Source: Pseudomonas sp. GM48
GTDB taxonomy: Bacteria > Pseudomonadota > Gammaproteobacteria > Pseudomonadales > Pseudomonadaceae
DNA length: 43,568 nt
Assembly (NCBI RefSeq): GCF_000282335.1
Contig: NZ_AKJM01000043.1
Span: 1 to 43,568 of the forward strand
Reading direction: 5' to 3'
In this document: positions 42,501-43,568 of the stretch, piece after piece
How positions within the stretch are numbered: position 1 is the stretch's first letter
How the letters are laid out: every line of letters starts with the position of its first letter
The notes under the pieces: model-generated
Seen by the model: only the letters and a program-made list of their open reading frames with translations
What the model was told of the DNA's origin: nothing
The model's database searches: none
Position numbers and translations under genes: made by a program

Positions 42501-43568
42501 CGGTGGCTCCCGGATCACCGACCGAATTCTGGTTGCTGTGATACACCGCGTTGCCGTTGGCATCGAGGGTCAGGTAGCCATAGGTGCCGTTGATCTGGTT
42601 GCCCAGCCCGCCGATGGCCGACGTCGCGGTATTGCTGCCGGCGCGCACGCCGACCACCGTCGCCGGACCATCGGCGCCGCTGATGTCGTTACCCAGCACA
42701 CTGATGTTGACGGTGCCGCCCTCCACTACCGACGACGAGTCAGGTTTGGCGCTCGGCAGGTCATCGACGATGTTGACGTTGATCTGCCCGGTCGCACTGT
42801 CGCCGTCCGTATCGGTGGCAATGACGTTGAAGTTCTCGGTCAGGCTGTTGGCGCCGTTGGCCGTCGGATGGGCTTCGTTGTCGTTGAGGGTGTAGCTGTA
42901 GCTGATCACTCCGGTCGCCGCATTGAATCCGGTGACGGTCAGGGTGCTGCCCAGCGGGGTGGTGATCGATTGCGGGAAGCCGGCGGCCACGCCAGCCGTG
43001 ACCACGGCGATACCGCCGACGGTCAGGGTTTGCAGGCCATCCAGCGCGGTGACGGTGAAGGTGCCGCTCTGGGTCAGGGCCGGTGCGTTGGGGCTGCTGC
43101 CGTCGCTGAGGTTTTTCTCGAAGACAGTGAGTTCGCCACCCTGAACGTTCAAACCGCCAATCGTGATCGGGTCATCGTTGTTGTGGATCTGCAGCACCAG
43201 GTAGGCGCTGCTGCTGTCGCCATCGGCGTCCGTCAGCGTATAGGTGAAGGTTTCCGTACCGTCGCCGCCGCCGTGCAACGCCTTGAAATCGGCATCGCTG
43301 GTGTTGAGGGTGTAGGTGTAAGTGCCGTTGGCATTGAGCACCAACGTGCCGTAAGTGCCGGTGAAGGTACCGGGGGTGATCGGGCCGGCGTTTGCGCCGA
43401 GCGGCACGCGGTCGGCGCCTTGCACATCGTTGCTCAGCACGTTGCCGTTGAGGGTCAGCAGGGTTTCCGAAGCGGTACTGGTGTTGCTGTCGTCCACGCC
43501 ATACGGCAGGTCGTCGACGATGTTCACGTCCAGTGAACCGGTGGCAGTGCTGCCGTTGTCGTCGACCA
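39562..43568 (-). CDS. lapA: giant RTX/vWA adhesin, C-terminal part (presumed LapA), open at the window edge
   Basis: The frame is open from 43568 to the stop at 39562 (about 1335 codons), so the gene begins outside. The visible part has T1SS-type cadherin-like/VCBS repeats (DLPSAKPDSSSVVEGGTVNI, DVPKAVATDRSV linkers), a vWA domain (about 42010-41430) with MIDAS motif DISGSMAD, more repeats, about eight RTX nonapeptides (GGAGNDWLYSG, GGLGNDILNGG; 40380-39930) and a C-terminal type I secretion tail ending GMLNDHSLKVDTV. The nearby lapG-lapD suggests LapA; the LapG cleavage site and retention module would be at the unseen N-terminus. MapA-like adhesins are the alternative. Confidence 0.85.
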   Translation of the reverse strand, partial: VDDNGSTATGSLDVNIVDDLPYGVDDSNTSTASETLLTLNGNVLSNDVQGADRVPLGANAGPITPGTFTGTYGTLVLNANGTYTYTLNTSDADFKALHGGGDGTETFTYTLTDADGDSSSAYLVLQIHNNDDPITIGGLNVQGGELTVFEKNLSDGSSPNAPALTQSGTFTVTALDGLQTLTVGGIAVVTAGVAAGFPQSITTPLGSTLTVTGFNAATGVISYSYTLNDNEAHPTANGANSLTENFNVIATDTDGDSATGQINVNIVDDLPSAKPDSSSVVEGGTVNISVLGNDISGADGPATVVGVRAGSNTATSAIGGLGNQINGTYGYLTLDANGNAVYHSNQNSVGDPGATDTFTYTVRDSDGDESTTTITIDVANSNIKANPDSDVTVYEKALDLSKDGQDLAAGTVTGSDPGNTGETASGTLVGSVSGASGALTYTLVGSATGTYGQILLNPDGSYTYTLTSAPKTSPNANDGPNSLSESFTYKATDALGNSSTSIIVVNIVDDVPKAVATDRSVAAVEIDSNLLIVLDISGSMADPSGVSNLSRLELAKQAISALLDKYDDLGDVKVQLVTFSSSATDMTSVWVDVATAKTLLAGLTANGGTNYDAAVATMQTAFNTSGKLTGAQNVGYFFSDGKPTTGQEIGTADETALKAFLDANSIKNYAIGLGSGVSNANLNPLAYDGSSHTDTNAVVVTDLNQLNSVLSGTVIGAPVTGSLLGEGGSFGADGGFIKTVTVDGTTYTYDPSGNSNQGSLNFSGGLNHGTFNTVDNTLSIATNNSGTLQINLDTGEYAYISQKTTSVLITETIGFTVSDNDGDLVSSTLTVKIIPNAPPVAADDHVITNVLSGTIVVPGELLLANDTDPNGDQLSATPTSFNTGWIAKGADFTGTGAISFAGTNSTPANQSLADVRNAFAANAATMTALLVISGYLDKANSSDGNNEDLITVKLKQGETLNLDHDLAAGHVTMEYSLNGGAFVSIADGGTITASADGTYQIHITNITNPGNGNTNAAENYQLTMTVNYAGAQDGTPDYHGTYTANDNHGGSDSANLTISYQDGHTLTGTSGDDVLVAGTGNNIINAGDGNDVLTAGSGNNDLHGGAGNDWLYSGPGNDLLDGGTGIDTASYAHATAGVTVNLSLLGAQNTLGAGTDTLTSIENLTGSNFNDTLSGDNNSNVINGGLGNDILNGGGGDDLLIGGLGSNTLTGGAGIDTFQWLKGNSGHDLITDFTPGTDKLDLSQLLQGENGTAASLDDYLHFTVTGSGPSTVTSIDVSAMAGAAPNQTIDLAGINLASQYGVTAGAGGVVASGHDTATIINGMLNDHSLKVDTV

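Noticed and set aside
39523..43536. Two long plus-strand frames (619 and 681 codons) opposite the adhesin gene
   Set aside because: They mirror the repetitive GC-rich adhesin codons, are rich in Val/Ala/Arg and show no domain; the minus frame has clear vWA and RTX motifs.

Overview
The window is chromosomal DNA of a fluorescent-group Pseudomonas, probably of the P. fluorescens complex. The evidence is high-GC coding sequence, many REP/REPIN elements of the two families typical of that group, the block rnm-yciO-scpA-scpB-rluB, a long RecQ with an extra C-terminal helix-turn-helix, and a lapG-lapD pair beside the C-terminal part of a giant RTX adhesin. This is inferred from gene content; no search was run.

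Layout. 0-2.4 kb: two tiny ORFs around a perfect 13-bp hairpin, a YhhS-type MFS exporter and the ribosome-rescue factor ArfB. 2.4-4.0 kb: an AT-richer island with an orphan T6SS Hcp gene overlapping a DUF4225-like effector gene, and a convergent two-helix membrane protein that could be its immunity protein. 4.2-6.5 kb: an aromatic amino-acid permease and an 862-bp non-coding gap. 6.5-11.3 kb (minus strand): rnm, yciO, scpA, scpB, rluB, a tight nucleotide/tRNA/chromosome-segregation/rRNA cluster. 11.4-15.7 kb (plus): yciB, yciI, a coiled-coil membrane protein, and a Cpx-like set (response regulator, Spy/CpxP-like periplasmic protein, histidine kinase) with a CpxR-box-like direct repeat. 15.8-25.1 kb: nitroreductase, TrkH, two AraC regulators, a DUF962 protein with an HD-domain protein, an LpxH-like hydrolase, an EamA exporter, a SelW-like protein, a short FimV paralogue and a MarR regulator with a probable self-operator. 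25.2-28.7 kb: recQ, a YecA/YgfB-family gene and a DUF454 gene.

28.9-43.6 kb is the adhesion region. LapG is the periplasmic protease that cleaves LapA-type adhesins. LapD is the degenerate GGDEF/EAL c-di-GMP receptor that sequesters LapG. A vWA/RTX adhesin, open at the right edge, is the presumed LapA. Between lapD and the adhesin lie three surface-protein-like genes: a 984-aa Ig-like repeat protein with a recent 570-bp internal duplication and no signal peptide, a pertactin-type autotransporter, and a 669-aa beta-rich protein also without a signal peptide.

The strongest leads are the hcp/DUF4225/small-membrane-protein module (including a possible frameshift fusion), the accessory genes between lapD and the adhesin, the hairpin over the Shine-Dalgarno of the Ig-like gene, and the CpxR-like box. 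Nine REP-type elements lie between 1 and 28.8 kb and none was seen in the adhesion region.
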